Program-made: the position numbers and the translations under genes
Part shown: piece after piece, positions 24,139 through 30,642 of the stretch
How the letters are laid out: every line of letters begins with the position of its first letter
Position numbering within the stretch: position 1 is the stretch's first letter
The notes under the pieces: model-generated
The model's database searches: none
Told to the model about the DNA's origin: nothing
The model's input: the letters and a program-made list of their open reading frames with translations, nothing else
Source of the DNA: MGIIa-K1 sp964577145
GTDB taxonomy: Archaea > Thermoplasmatota > Poseidoniia > Poseidoniales > Poseidoniaceae
DNA: 50,935 bases
Reading direction: 5' to 3'
Assembly (NCBI GenBank): GCA_964577145.1
Contig: CAZNXM010000011.1
Span: forward strand, 1 to 50,935

Positions 24139-24549
24139 ATGAGTGAGATTCGTAAAGTCATAATCGACGGTACTGAATTTGAAGTCGAACTCGAAAAGGA
24201 CGGAGATACTTGGAAGGCTACTGTCGAAGGACAAACCTTCGAGGTAAAAGTTCCCGATGCCGGCCCTGCTCCAAAACAACGCCGGAGTTCTGGTGGAAAG
24301 ACAAAGAAATCCGGTAAGGTCAGTGCAAATATTCCAGGTAAGGTTGTAACCCTCGAAGTCAATGTTGGCGATGTTGTCGCAGAGGGACAAGTAGTGATGA
24401 TACTTGAGGCTATGAAAATGCAAAATGAGATTCAAGCACCAGTATCAGGAACTGTCACTGAGATACATTGTGAAGAGGGTCAGTCTATCGAAGCAAATGT
24501 TCCACTTCTGATAATCACTCCTGATGAAACCGAAGAAGTCGAAGAATAG
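24139..24549 (+). CDS. Biotin carboxyl carrier protein
   Basis: 136 residues. The C-terminal biotinyl domain (~62-128) carries EAMKMQNE with target lysine K93, preceded by IPGKVVTLEVNVGDVV and followed by APVSGTVTEIH. The N-terminal half is a small beta domain (FEVELEKDGDTWKATVEGQTFEV), and a basic Ser/Gly linker (RRSSGGKTKKSGK) joins them. It should be biotinylated by the ligase domain encoded at 2140 and shuttle carboxyl groups between an unlinked biotin carboxylase and PccB. Confidence 0.93.
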   Translation: MSEIRKVIIDGTEFEVELEKDGDTWKATVEGQTFEVKVPDAGPAPKQRRSSGGKTKKSGKVSANIPGKVVTLEVNVGDVVAEGQVVMILEAMKMQNEIQAPVSGTVTEIHCEEGQSIEANVPLLIITPDETEEVEE

Positions 24550-24591
24550 GCAATGCAATGATTAAAACAGGTCAGTGGATAGGTGTCAGAT

Positions 24592-24831
24592 ATGGGAGAA
24601 GAAGCCGTCTGTGATTACCCAGGATGTGGGGCAATAGGCGACATTATTTCTCGACTATCTCCTGAAGGCTATCTGGTCGCAACCGGCAAGAAGGCCTATT
24701 CATTCCGTGAAGCATACAGGCGTTTCCATTATTGTGATGACCACCATGACGAACTAATGGGTGGAGTTTGGTCCAGAGTTCGACAACCCGATGATAAGCA
24801 GGACGGACATGTAGCTCCTACTGCAATCTGA
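24592..24831 (+). CDS. Small putative zinc-binding protein
   Basis: 79 residues, not recognised. CDYPGCGA near the start and YCDDHHDE near the middle could form one zinc site (two Cys, then Cys and His). AGGTG lies ~6 nt before the ATG at 24592; a GTG at 24583 is also in frame. The gene follows the biotin carrier by 42 nt on the same strand, so it may belong to the carboxylase operon. Confidence 0.6.
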   Translation: MGEEAVCDYPGCGAIGDIISRLSPEGYLVATGKKAYSFREAYRRFHYCDDHHDELMGGVWSRVRQPDDKQDGHVAPTAI

Positions 24832-24856
24832 AGCGAAGGCTCAATCTTCATCTATG

Positions 24857-24872
24857 TGGCACACGTGTGCCA
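24857..24872. promoter_or_regulatory. 16-bp perfect palindrome
   Basis: TGGCACACGTGTGCCA is fully self-complementary and ends 5 nt before the ATG at 24878. This is the form of a binding site for a dimeric regulator placed to block transcription start or translation of the next gene. If translation began at the ATG at 24854, it would instead be coding. Confidence 0.5.
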
Positions 24873-24877
24873 TAACC

Positions 24878-25327
24878 ATGCAGCCAGACCAACAGGTGCC
24901 GTTTGAACAACCTCAAGCATATTCTCCCGACCAAGTCGGAGTCTATCCTCAGAATGTAATTCATCCACAGGTTATGTCCCCTCCGGGTAATGTAATCTAT
25001 GTTCAGGCGCCAAAGTATTCGAACAATCGTGTTCGAATGTGGTCATATATCCTATCGGGATTAGGGCTAGCCCTTGGCGTAGGCAGTATTGCAATGAATA
25101 TGAGCGGCGAATGGATGTTAGGGCAACTAGGATCTTTTGGATGCTGTGGATTTCTATGGGCTGCAATGATTCCAGAGGTAATATTCTATCACGGAATGAC
25201 CAAACACAACAACTCGACCGGACAAGGTACTGGTTGGTCAATTACCAACCTCGTGTTTGGATATCTGATCCTCGTAGGTGGAGGAATATACCTCCTCTTT
25301 TTGCTGCTAGGAATACTATTGTATTGA
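24878..25327 (+). CDS. Small membrane protein with Pro/Gln-rich N terminus
   Basis: 149 residues, not recognised. The N-terminal ~50 residues are Pro/Gln-rich (MQPDQQVPFEQPQAY). Three or so membrane helices follow (MWSYILSGLGLALGVGSIAM; LGSFGCCGFLWAAMIPEVIF; LVFGYLILVGGGIYLLFLLL). The layout resembles small DUF4190/TM2-like proteins with a low-complexity N terminus. The ATG at 24878 is preferred because the preceding 24 nt contain the palindrome. Confidence 0.58.
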   Translation: MQPDQQVPFEQPQAYSPDQVGVYPQNVIHPQVMSPPGNVIYVQAPKYSNNRVRMWSYILSGLGLALGVGSIAMNMSGEWMLGQLGSFGCCGFLWAAMIPEVIFYHGMTKHNNSTGQGTGWSITNLVFGYLILVGGGIYLLFLLLGILLY

Positions 25328-25355
25328 TAATTAGCAAGGCAAACCTTGTGGATAA

Positions 25356-26714
25356 TCAAACGACACCCTGAGCTAACATTGCATCAGCGATTTTGAGGAA
25401 TCCTGCTACGTTTGCTCCAAAGACATAGTCGCCATCGCGGCCGTACTTCTTTGCGGTAGAGTATGCTTGCTCGTGAATGGAGACCATAATCGCATCAAGG
25501 CGTTGGTCTACTTCTTCTCGGGTCCAAGAGAGGCGTAGTGAGTTCTGGCTCATCTCAAGTCCAGAAGTTGCAACACCGCCAGCATTGCTTGCCTTTCCTG
25601 GGGCGAAGAGTACTCCGGAATTCTGGAATGCCTCTACTGCTTCAGGCATACAAGGCATGTTTGCTCCTTCGGCTACTGCAATTACTTCGTTAGCGATTAG
25701 ATTAGCAGCATCCACTCCATTGACTTCATTCTGTGTAGCACAAGGTAGTGCAACATCGACATTGACTGCCCATAATGGGTTGTGGTCTCCCGACTTATCG
25801 CGTGGAGTGTAAACAGAGCCAGAGAATGCATCTGCGTATTCTGAGATTCGGCCACGACGGACATTCTTGAGTTCCTTTACCCAAGCGAGTTTCTCTCTGT
25901 CGATACCAGCAGGGTCGTGTATGAATCCACTAGAATCGGATAGAGTGACAACCTTGCCTCCAAGGTCAAGGACCTTCTCAGTAGCATATTGTGCAACATT
26001 TCCTGAGCCAGAAACTGAAACTGTAGCACCATCGAGTGACTTTCCTTGAGCCGCAAGCATCTCACGTGCAAAGTAAACTAGACCATATCCGGTTGCTTCT
26101 GGACGAATTAGAGAACCACCGTAAGTGATCCCTTTGCCAGTTAGAACTCCTTCGAATTGGTTTTGCAATTTCTTGTACATTCCAAAGAGGTAACCAATTT
26201 CACGGCCTCCTACGCCGATATCACCTGCAGGTACATCGCAATCAGCACCAATGTGGCGCCAAAGTTCAGCCATGAAGGATTGGCAGAATCGCATTACTTC
26301 CCCATCGGACTTACCCTTTGGGTCGAAATCAGAACCACCCTTACCGCCACCCATTGGAAGTGTGGTCAGACTATTCTTGAAGACCTGCTCAAAAGCTAGG
26401 AACTTGAGAATCGATGCATTTACTGAGGGGTGGAATCGAAGTCCGCCCTTGTATGGACCAATTGCTCCATTGAATTGGATTCGGAATCCACGGTTGGTGT
26501 GAACATTGCCAGAATCATCTACCCATGGAACTCTGAAATGGATTAGGCGTTCGGGCTCGACGATACGCTCGACGATACCTGCATCAACATATTCAGGATG
26601 GGCTTCAAGGACCGGTTCTAATGATTCAAGAACCTCCCACACTGCCTGGTGAAATTCAGGTTGGTCGGGGTCCCTTCGCTTAACAGACTCGAAAATTTCA
26701 TGGATGACGCTCAT
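25356..26714 (-). CDS. gdhA: Glutamate dehydrogenase
   Basis: 452 residues, close to the ~450 of bacterial-type hexameric, usually NADP-dependent enzymes and longer than the ~415-residue typical archaeal type. Segments GFRIQFNGAIGPYKGGLRFH, LTTLPMGGGKGGSDFDPKGK (catalytic lysine region), PAGDIGVGGREIGYLFGMYK, GSLIRPEATGYG and VSGSGNVAQYA (Rossmann) are all standard. It links ammonium assimilation to 2-oxoglutarate. AGGTG lies ~7 nt before the ATG at 26714. The bacterial-like form hints at past transfer, an inference that needs a tree. Confidence 0.95.
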   Translation of the reverse strand: MSVIHEIFESVKRRDPDQPEFHQAVWEVLESLEPVLEAHPEYVDAGIVERIVEPERLIHFRVPWVDDSGNVHTNRGFRIQFNGAIGPYKGGLRFHPSVNASILKFLAFEQVFKNSLTTLPMGGGKGGSDFDPKGKSDGEVMRFCQSFMAELWRHIGADCDVPAGDIGVGGREIGYLFGMYKKLQNQFEGVLTGKGITYGGSLIRPEATGYGLVYFAREMLAAQGKSLDGATVSVSGSGNVAQYATEKVLDLGGKVVTLSDSSGFIHDPAGIDREKLAWVKELKNVRRGRISEYADAFSGSVYTPRDKSGDHNPLWAVNVDVALPCATQNEVNGVDAANLIANEVIAVAEGANMPCMPEAVEAFQNSGVLFAPGKASNAGGVATSGLEMSQNSLRLSWTREEVDQRLDAIMVSIHEQAYSTAKKYGRDGDYVFGANVAGFLKIADAMLAQGVV

Positions 26715-26728
26715 TTACAGCACCTATT

Positions 26729-26745
26729 CAACACACTTGGTGTTG
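26729..26745. promoter_or_regulatory. 6-bp inverted repeat upstream of gdhA
   Basis: CAACAC (26729-26734) and GTGTTG (26740-26745) around ACTTG lie ~15-30 nt before the gdhA ATG, where an operator or leader hairpin could act. Confidence 0.3.
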
Positions 26746-26777
26746 TCCCGGCCACCTAAAGGCCCTTTACAATACTT

Positions 26778-26794
26778 GCCTACCTTCGGTAGGC
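26778..26794 (-). terminator. 7-bp hairpin directly after the TerB-like gene
   Basis: GCCTACC/GGTAGGC with a 3-nt loop (TTC on the plus strand, GAA in the transcript) begins at the base after the stop codon at 26795. It could end or protect the 3' end of that mRNA. It also lies ~64 nt upstream of gdhA, so a regulatory role for gdhA is an alternative. Confidence 0.45.
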
Positions 26795-27244
26795 TTAGAC
26801 ATAGGGACAGACTGTATTGAATCTAGCCAAGCGCTCAATACGGCGCTCACCGGCTTCATCTTCTGCGGACATTGCACGAATTGCTTCCTCAATCAATGCA
26901 TGTTGATCTGGTTGAATACCCAGTGAATTTCTGAGGCCATTGAGCATTGCCCATTCATCCTCACTGATTACCTCATCATCCAAAGCTGCAACCAATGCAG
27001 TTTGGTAAGTTGTAACATCACCGATTTGATGGGTACTGTAAGTAGAAACATCATCGCCAAATGGTGATGGGTCAATTCCCTTTGCAATATCCATTGCATC
27101 ACCTACATCGAATGGAGAAACACCTAGGGACGTTGCTAGGAGTTTGAGAATTGCTGCCTCGTCATCCGTAAGGATATCGTCCTCTAATGCAGTCTTCAAA
27201 ACCTCGATGTAAAGGTACAATCCTCGGCTCGGAGTTAGGGCCAT
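26795..27244 (-). CDS. TerB-like tandem-repeat protein
   Basis: 149 residues with two copies of a TerB-like helical pattern: VLKTALEDDILTDDEAAILK...LGVS and ALVAALDDEVISEDEWAMLN...LGIQ ('a..DdeIs.dE...L..L...LGi'). Function of such domains outside tellurite-resistance operons is poorly known. The ATG at 27244 is chosen because repeat homology begins soon after it; longer in-frame reading into the opposite-strand regulator gene has no protein-like pattern. No clear Shine-Dalgarno is present. It is divergent from the ribbon-helix-helix gene. Confidence 0.7.
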   Translation of the reverse strand: MALTPSRGLYLYIEVLKTALEDDILTDDEAAILKLLATSLGVSPFDVGDAMDIAKGIDPSPFGDDVSTYSTHQIGDVTTYQTALVAALDDEVISEDEWAMLNGLRNSLGIQPDQHALIEEAIRAMSAEDEAGERRIERLARFNTVCPYV

Positions 27245-27329
27245 GTTCGCTTGACAGAGGATTTTGGTTTGAGCATTGCCGTAGGCAAGGCTCCTAAATA
27301 TCAGAACACCAGTGGCTCTTGTATACGCC

Positions 27330-27350
27330 TGTATGTCAATTTGTATGTCA
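27330..27350 (+). repeat. Tandem TGTATGTCA repeats upstream of the RHH gene
   Basis: TGTATGTCA occurs at 27330-27338 and again at 27342-27350, one 12-bp step apart, with related TGTATAC at 27320-27326 and GATATAC at 27364-27370. Ribbon-helix-helix repressors often bind short repeats at ~10-12 bp spacing, so this may be the autoregulatory operator of the gene at 27408 and could also serve the divergent TerB-like gene. Confidence 0.45.
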
Positions 27351-27407
27351 TTTGCAATACGTTGATATACTGCCAGCAGTAAGGAGATACAGAACGGAGG
27401 GAGATGG

Positions 27408-27782
27408 ATGACCGTACCCAGCACACTTATTTCGATTAGAATCACCGAAGAAGAGCTCGCTCTCCTCGATTCAAGAATTGGCCTAGACGGGGCACGCAAC
27501 CGCAGTGATGTCATCCGTACAGCCATTCGTGAATTCCTAACAGGGCAACCACTACTCCCTGAAATGGACCAGATAAAAATTCCAGTTGGCCGCTCAATGA
27601 AGCAAAGACTCGGCCAATTATACGAACTCCAGGGTATTACACCTGACCAAGCGGCTCAACAGGGCCTGCAAGACTACGTTATACGCCTCATTAAGGAAGA
27701 GGCTGGAATTAACGACGCACTCGACTCGGCCGTAGCAGCGGCTCGAGAACAGACTATCAAGCGCAAGGAGTTCCACCAGTGA
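27408..27782 (+). CDS. Ribbon-helix-helix (CopG-like) transcriptional regulator
   Basis: 124 residues. The N-terminal ~42 residues are a classic RHH fold: beta strand STLISIRITEEE, then helix ELALLDSRIG, turn ARNRSDV and helix IRTAIREFL. The remaining ~80 residues are helical (MKQRLGQLYELQGITPDQAA) and may be a dimerisation or sensing part. GGAGGGAG precedes the ATG. No toxin gene follows in the usual place, so a simple regulator is more likely than an antitoxin. The 61-residue ORF 37 nt downstream may be in the same transcript. Confidence 0.82.
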   Translation: MTVPSTLISIRITEEELALLDSRIGLDGARNRSDVIRTAIREFLTGQPLLPEMDQIKIPVGRSMKQRLGQLYELQGITPDQAAQQGLQDYVIRLIKEEAGINDALDSAVAAAREQTIKRKEFHQ

Positions 27783-27819
27783 ACAACAGGGTGAGAGCCA
27801 CATAGGAGGGGATGGGAAA

Positions 27820-28005
27820 ATGCGACGGAAATTCGATCTGGATAAGACTCGGGTTTCCTCCTTCCGAACCGAAGAGGCACTGTCAGGCCGATTTGGTTTC
27901 GCTGCACTGCGCTTGCGTGCTATCATGGCACAAACTGGCAACCCAACAAACGTCCCCTCGGACGATGACGACCGAGGGGACTCCGATTCCACTCCCGCAT
28001 GCTAG
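27820..28005 (+). CDS. 61-residue hypothetical protein
   Basis: Begins MRRKFDLDKTRVSSFRTEEA, continues with a helical, basic stretch (GRFGFAALRLRAIMAQTG) and ends in an acidic SDDDDRGDSDS tail. AGGAGGGG lies 8 nt before the ATG, a strong site, which favours this frame over a 99-residue frame at 27812 with no protein-like pattern. No family was recognised. The acidic tail is encoded by a strong hairpin (27952-27981). Confidence 0.5.
   Translation: MRRKFDLDKTRVSSFRTEEALSGRFGFAALRLRAIMAQTGNPTNVPSDDDDRGDSDSTPAC
27952..27981 (+). other. 10-bp perfect hairpin within the 61-residue ORF
   Basis: GTCCCCTCGG (27952-27961) and CCGAGGGGAC (27972-27981) form a GC-rich stem with a 10-nt loop. It lies inside the small ORF just before its stop. 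It could act in attenuation or mRNA stability, or mark a structured RNA in this 335-nt interval. Confidence 0.5.
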
Positions 28006-28021
28006 GGAGAGGTTCCACAAC

Positions 28022-28048
28022 GCACCCGGGCCCCCACACCCCGGGTGC
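28022..28048 (+). terminator. 9-bp GC-rich hairpin after the 61-residue ORF
   Basis: GCACCCGGG (28022-28030) and CCCGGGTGC (28040-28048) with a 9-nt loop lie 16 nt after the stop of the small ORF and ~70 nt before XPD. The position suits a 3'-end element, although no long T-run follows. Confidence 0.4.
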
Positions 28049-28117
28049 AAATTACTCACACCGATGCAGCCGCGTCAATACCAATCCTCATACACTATCG
28101 ACACGGCGTAAATTGCC

Positions 28118-30178
28118 ATGGTCGGCGAGAATCACCCTTGGCTCGCCCATGATGTTCCCCGTGAAGGGCAAATGGAGATGATTTCAGCCTGCACAGATGC
28201 GCTGGAAAAACAACAATCTCATCTCGCCTGTGCACCAACTGGAATTGGAAAAACCGCTGCGGCATTGGCTGCGGCGATTGAAGTGGCCAATTCATCTCCA
28301 GAGCCACGAACGATAATGTTCCTCACCGGTCGGCAATCTCAACATAAGATCGTAGTTGACACCGTACGTAGAATCAACATGAAGCACCCGCAATCAAAAG
28401 TAAGCCTAGTCGATATGATAGGGCAATCTGGAATGTGTGTCGAACCCTTTGCGGGTTCAGGAGGGAGCATGTTTTCTTTGCTTTGCCAACAGCACAGAGC
28501 TAATCGGCAATGCAAACCATTTCTCACCAATGCACCTGGATTAGAAACGAGGATTCTTTCCGACCCATTACATGTCGATGAACTCGTTGAATTATCTAAA
28601 ACTCATCGAGAGGGACAAGTGAAGACACAAACCTGCCCTTGGAAAGCTGCAAGACTTGCGGCAAGAAAAGCGGATATCGTTGTATGCGACTACAACCATC
28701 TCTTCATTGATGAAGTAAGAAACGCCTCTCTCAATGCCATGGAATTGAAATTGCCAGAGATGATTCTCGTTGTTGATGAGGCTCACAATCTCGCAGACAG
28801 AGTCAGAATGGGAATGCAAAGAGTACTGACACCAACGATGGTCAGAAACGCGGTTTTTGAGGTCGAGGAGCATTTGGGTAACTTGCAAAAAATAAGCGAA
28901 AGAAATCCAGATGCAGCAATTTCTACAGATATCAAGGAATGGTGCCTAAATGTTCTGAAGGAATTCCGTTCATCCTTAGCAGGGTTATTCAAAACACTAC
29001 TAGATGAAATGGGGAAAGAGAAAGAATTGGCAATTACTGCGAGCAGGATATTTTCTCTGTTAGATACATGCTTCGATGCTGTTGCCGCCACTGTATCACA
29101 AGCAACTCTTACCGGTGGAGCATCGGCACGAATCAATCCCGACAAGGACAAACGCCTAGGACTATTCAAGGAATTATTGGCCACGAATGAAACTGAAGTG
29201 AACAAAGAAGGGGAGGAAATTGCCGAACCCGATGCGCACAAACTTGCGAGCCTATTCGATTCACTGATGCGCTTTGGCGATGGGCCTGCACTTTGCTTAG
29301 TTTTCGATGGCGAAGGTCGGGATGGTAGAATCATTTCCCATCTCCTAGACCCCGGATTAGTATCAGGTCCAATTTTCGATGCGGTGGCTGGCTCAATCCT
29401 AATGAGCGGAACTCTACATCCACCAGGTATGTATGCCGACCTACTTGGAATCAAACCACACGACCGTTCCGTATCAAGCCTCGAATCGCCATTTGCAAAA
29501 GAAAGGCGTCCGATTGTTGTAGCCTCCGATGTCACCACACTTTACCGTGAAAGAAGCGACAAGATGACGAATAATATGCGTGCTCATATCATGGCTGCAT
29601 CTCAAAATACCCCGGGCAATGTTGCCGTTTTTGCACCTTCATACCACCAACTCAAGACAATATTTGATGAAATGTATGTGCCGGGTATGAAAACGATTCT
29701 GGAAGACAGGAAATGGGGAAAGCGGGATGTAGATTCCCTATTGGTAGAACTAGAAGATCAACGCACAATTGGACGCCGAATTCTGCTAGGCGGCGTATTT
29801 GGAGGCCGATTAGCCGAAGGTGTTGACTATCATGGTGGGCTTCTCGACACCGTGATTTGTGTGGGGATTCCTTTTCCCCCTCCATCGGTATTTCAAAATG
29901 CACTTCGCGAGTATATGGAGTCAAGATTCCCTGGTAATTCATGGCGCTATGCAAATACCCAACCTGCTATCAATTCAATCCTACAAGCAATGGGCCGTCC
30001 CATTCGCGCAATGGGGGACAGAGCCCTCATTCTGCTACTAGACCGGCGCAATGAAGACAGAGGTAATCTCATCTGTTTCCCTCATGATATCAAGTTGAAT
30101 CGAAGTTCTGATAGTGATTCAACTGGACGCTTCGCTCGACGCTTCTTTAGCAGAGTTGAGTGGGTACCCGATGCCTGA
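28118..30178 (+). CDS. XPD/Rad3-family Fe-S DNA helicase
   Basis: 686 residues. A 5'-3' superfamily 2 helicase of nucleotide excision repair type. Walker A APTGIGKT is at 39-46 and the DEAH box at 220-223. Four cysteines between motifs Ia and II (C107, C123, C132, C173) would bind the [4Fe-4S] cluster. The C-terminal helicase half has LMSGTLHPPGMYA, VFAPSYHQL, GGRLAEGVDYHGG and ILQAMGRPIRAMGDRA (motif VI). All key motifs are intact. It starts at ATG 28118 without a clear Shine-Dalgarno. Confidence 0.9.
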   Translation: MVGENHPWLAHDVPREGQMEMISACTDALEKQQSHLACAPTGIGKTAAALAAAIEVANSSPEPRTIMFLTGRQSQHKIVVDTVRRINMKHPQSKVSLVDMIGQSGMCVEPFAGSGGSMFSLLCQQHRANRQCKPFLTNAPGLETRILSDPLHVDELVELSKTHREGQVKTQTCPWKAARLAARKADIVVCDYNHLFIDEVRNASLNAMELKLPEMILVVDEAHNLADRVRMGMQRVLTPTMVRNAVFEVEEHLGNLQKISERNPDAAISTDIKEWCLNVLKEFRSSLAGLFKTLLDEMGKEKELAITASRIFSLLDTCFDAVAATVSQATLTGGASARINPDKDKRLGLFKELLATNETEVNKEGEEIAEPDAHKLASLFDSLMRFGDGPALCLVFDGEGRDGRIISHLLDPGLVSGPIFDAVAGSILMSGTLHPPGMYADLLGIKPHDRSVSSLESPFAKERRPIVVASDVTTLYRERSDKMTNNMRAHIMAASQNTPGNVAVFAPSYHQLKTIFDEMYVPGMKTILEDRKWGKRDVDSLLVELEDQRTIGRRILLGGVFGGRLAEGVDYHGGLLDTVICVGIPFPPPSVFQNALREYMESRFPGNSWRYANTQPAINSILQAMGRPIRAMGDRALILLLDRRNEDRGNLICFPHDIKLNRSSDSDSTGRFARRFFSRVEWVPDA

Positions 30179-30184
30179 AAGGTT

Positions 30185-30216
30185 CATGAGGCCCCACCTA
30201 AGCAGTGGGTCTCATG
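30185..30216 (+). promoter_or_regulatory. Inverted repeat covering a start codon
   Basis: CATGAG-gc-CCCAC (30185-30197) pairs with GTGGG-t-CTCATG (30205-30216), with a 7-nt loop. The right arm contains the ATG at 30214 and the only G-rich sequence before it, so the folded RNA would hide the initiation site. Confidence 0.45.
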
Positions 30217-30642
30217 GATGAGTGGTCTGAGGTCGAGATTGAGCACGCATCGGTGTCAGATGGGCTGGCTGCACGGCCAGAACAGCTGCATGCTGCTTTT
30301 GAGATAAGTGGCGATCATCTAACTGAAGTTAGAGACCGTCATACGATGATGCTCGTGACAGCTGGTGAGTTACCAGAGACCCATATTGGAGATATCGCGC
30401 CAGAACGAAGACTCGCTTGGATTGTCGAAGAACTCAATGGGCGACGCCACTCGGATGGGCTTTCAATTCCACTTCACGGAGCAGATGTATCTCTGATCAA
30501 TATCTCGCAATCTGAAATTGCTGGCCACAGCATCCTTCGCTTACGCATAGGCTCTGACTTTGAGCGCTTGCTACCACTTCCCGAAGGAGTGGATTCAGTA
30601 GAAGCACGCCTTGAAGGCGGTATTCTCGACCTTCGCTGGTAA
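30214..30642 (+). CDS. Hsp20/alpha-crystallin-like protein
   Basis: 142 residues. The last third (LRIGSDFERLLPLPEGVDSVEARLEGGILDLRW) follows the small heat-shock pattern 'f.r.f.LPegvd...i.A.l.nGvL.i', although split here only for quotation. The first half (AAFEISGDHLTEVRDRH) is less typical and no IxI/V tail is present. A chaperone-like role is inferred. The start is uncertain: ATG 30214 is covered by an inverted repeat, and a GTG at 30205 is also in frame. It follows XPD by 35 nt on the same strand and its stop abuts the giant gene on the other strand. Confidence 0.5.
   Translation: MDEWSEVEIEHASVSDGLAARPEQLHAAFEISGDHLTEVRDRHTMMLVTAGELPETHIGDIAPERRLAWIVEELNGRRHSDGLSIPLHGADVSLINISQSEIAGHSILRLRIGSDFERLLPLPEGVDSVEARLEGGILDLRW

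Noticed and set aside
27245..27526. N-terminal extension of the TerB-like protein to 243 residues
   Set aside because: The added part overlaps the RHH gene on the other strand and its promoter repeats, and lacks a protein-like pattern.
27408..27782. Antitoxin of a toxin-antitoxin pair
   Set aside because: No toxin-like gene lies next to the RHH gene; the downstream 61-residue ORF does not resemble a known toxin.
27812..28111. 99-codon plus-strand frame in the same interval
   Set aside because: Rich in Pro, His and Cys with no protein-like pattern; the overlapping 61-residue frame has the better-spaced ribosome site.
27783..28117. RNase P RNA or SRP RNA
   Set aside because: The GAGGAAAGUCC core of RNase P RNA and the GGAAGGNAGCA-type helix 8 motif of SRP RNA are not present on either strand, despite a partial GGAGGAAA match on the minus strand.
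28783..29538. 251-codon minus-strand frame opposite XPD
   Set aside because: Serine-rich antisense shadow of a helicase gene with intact motifs.
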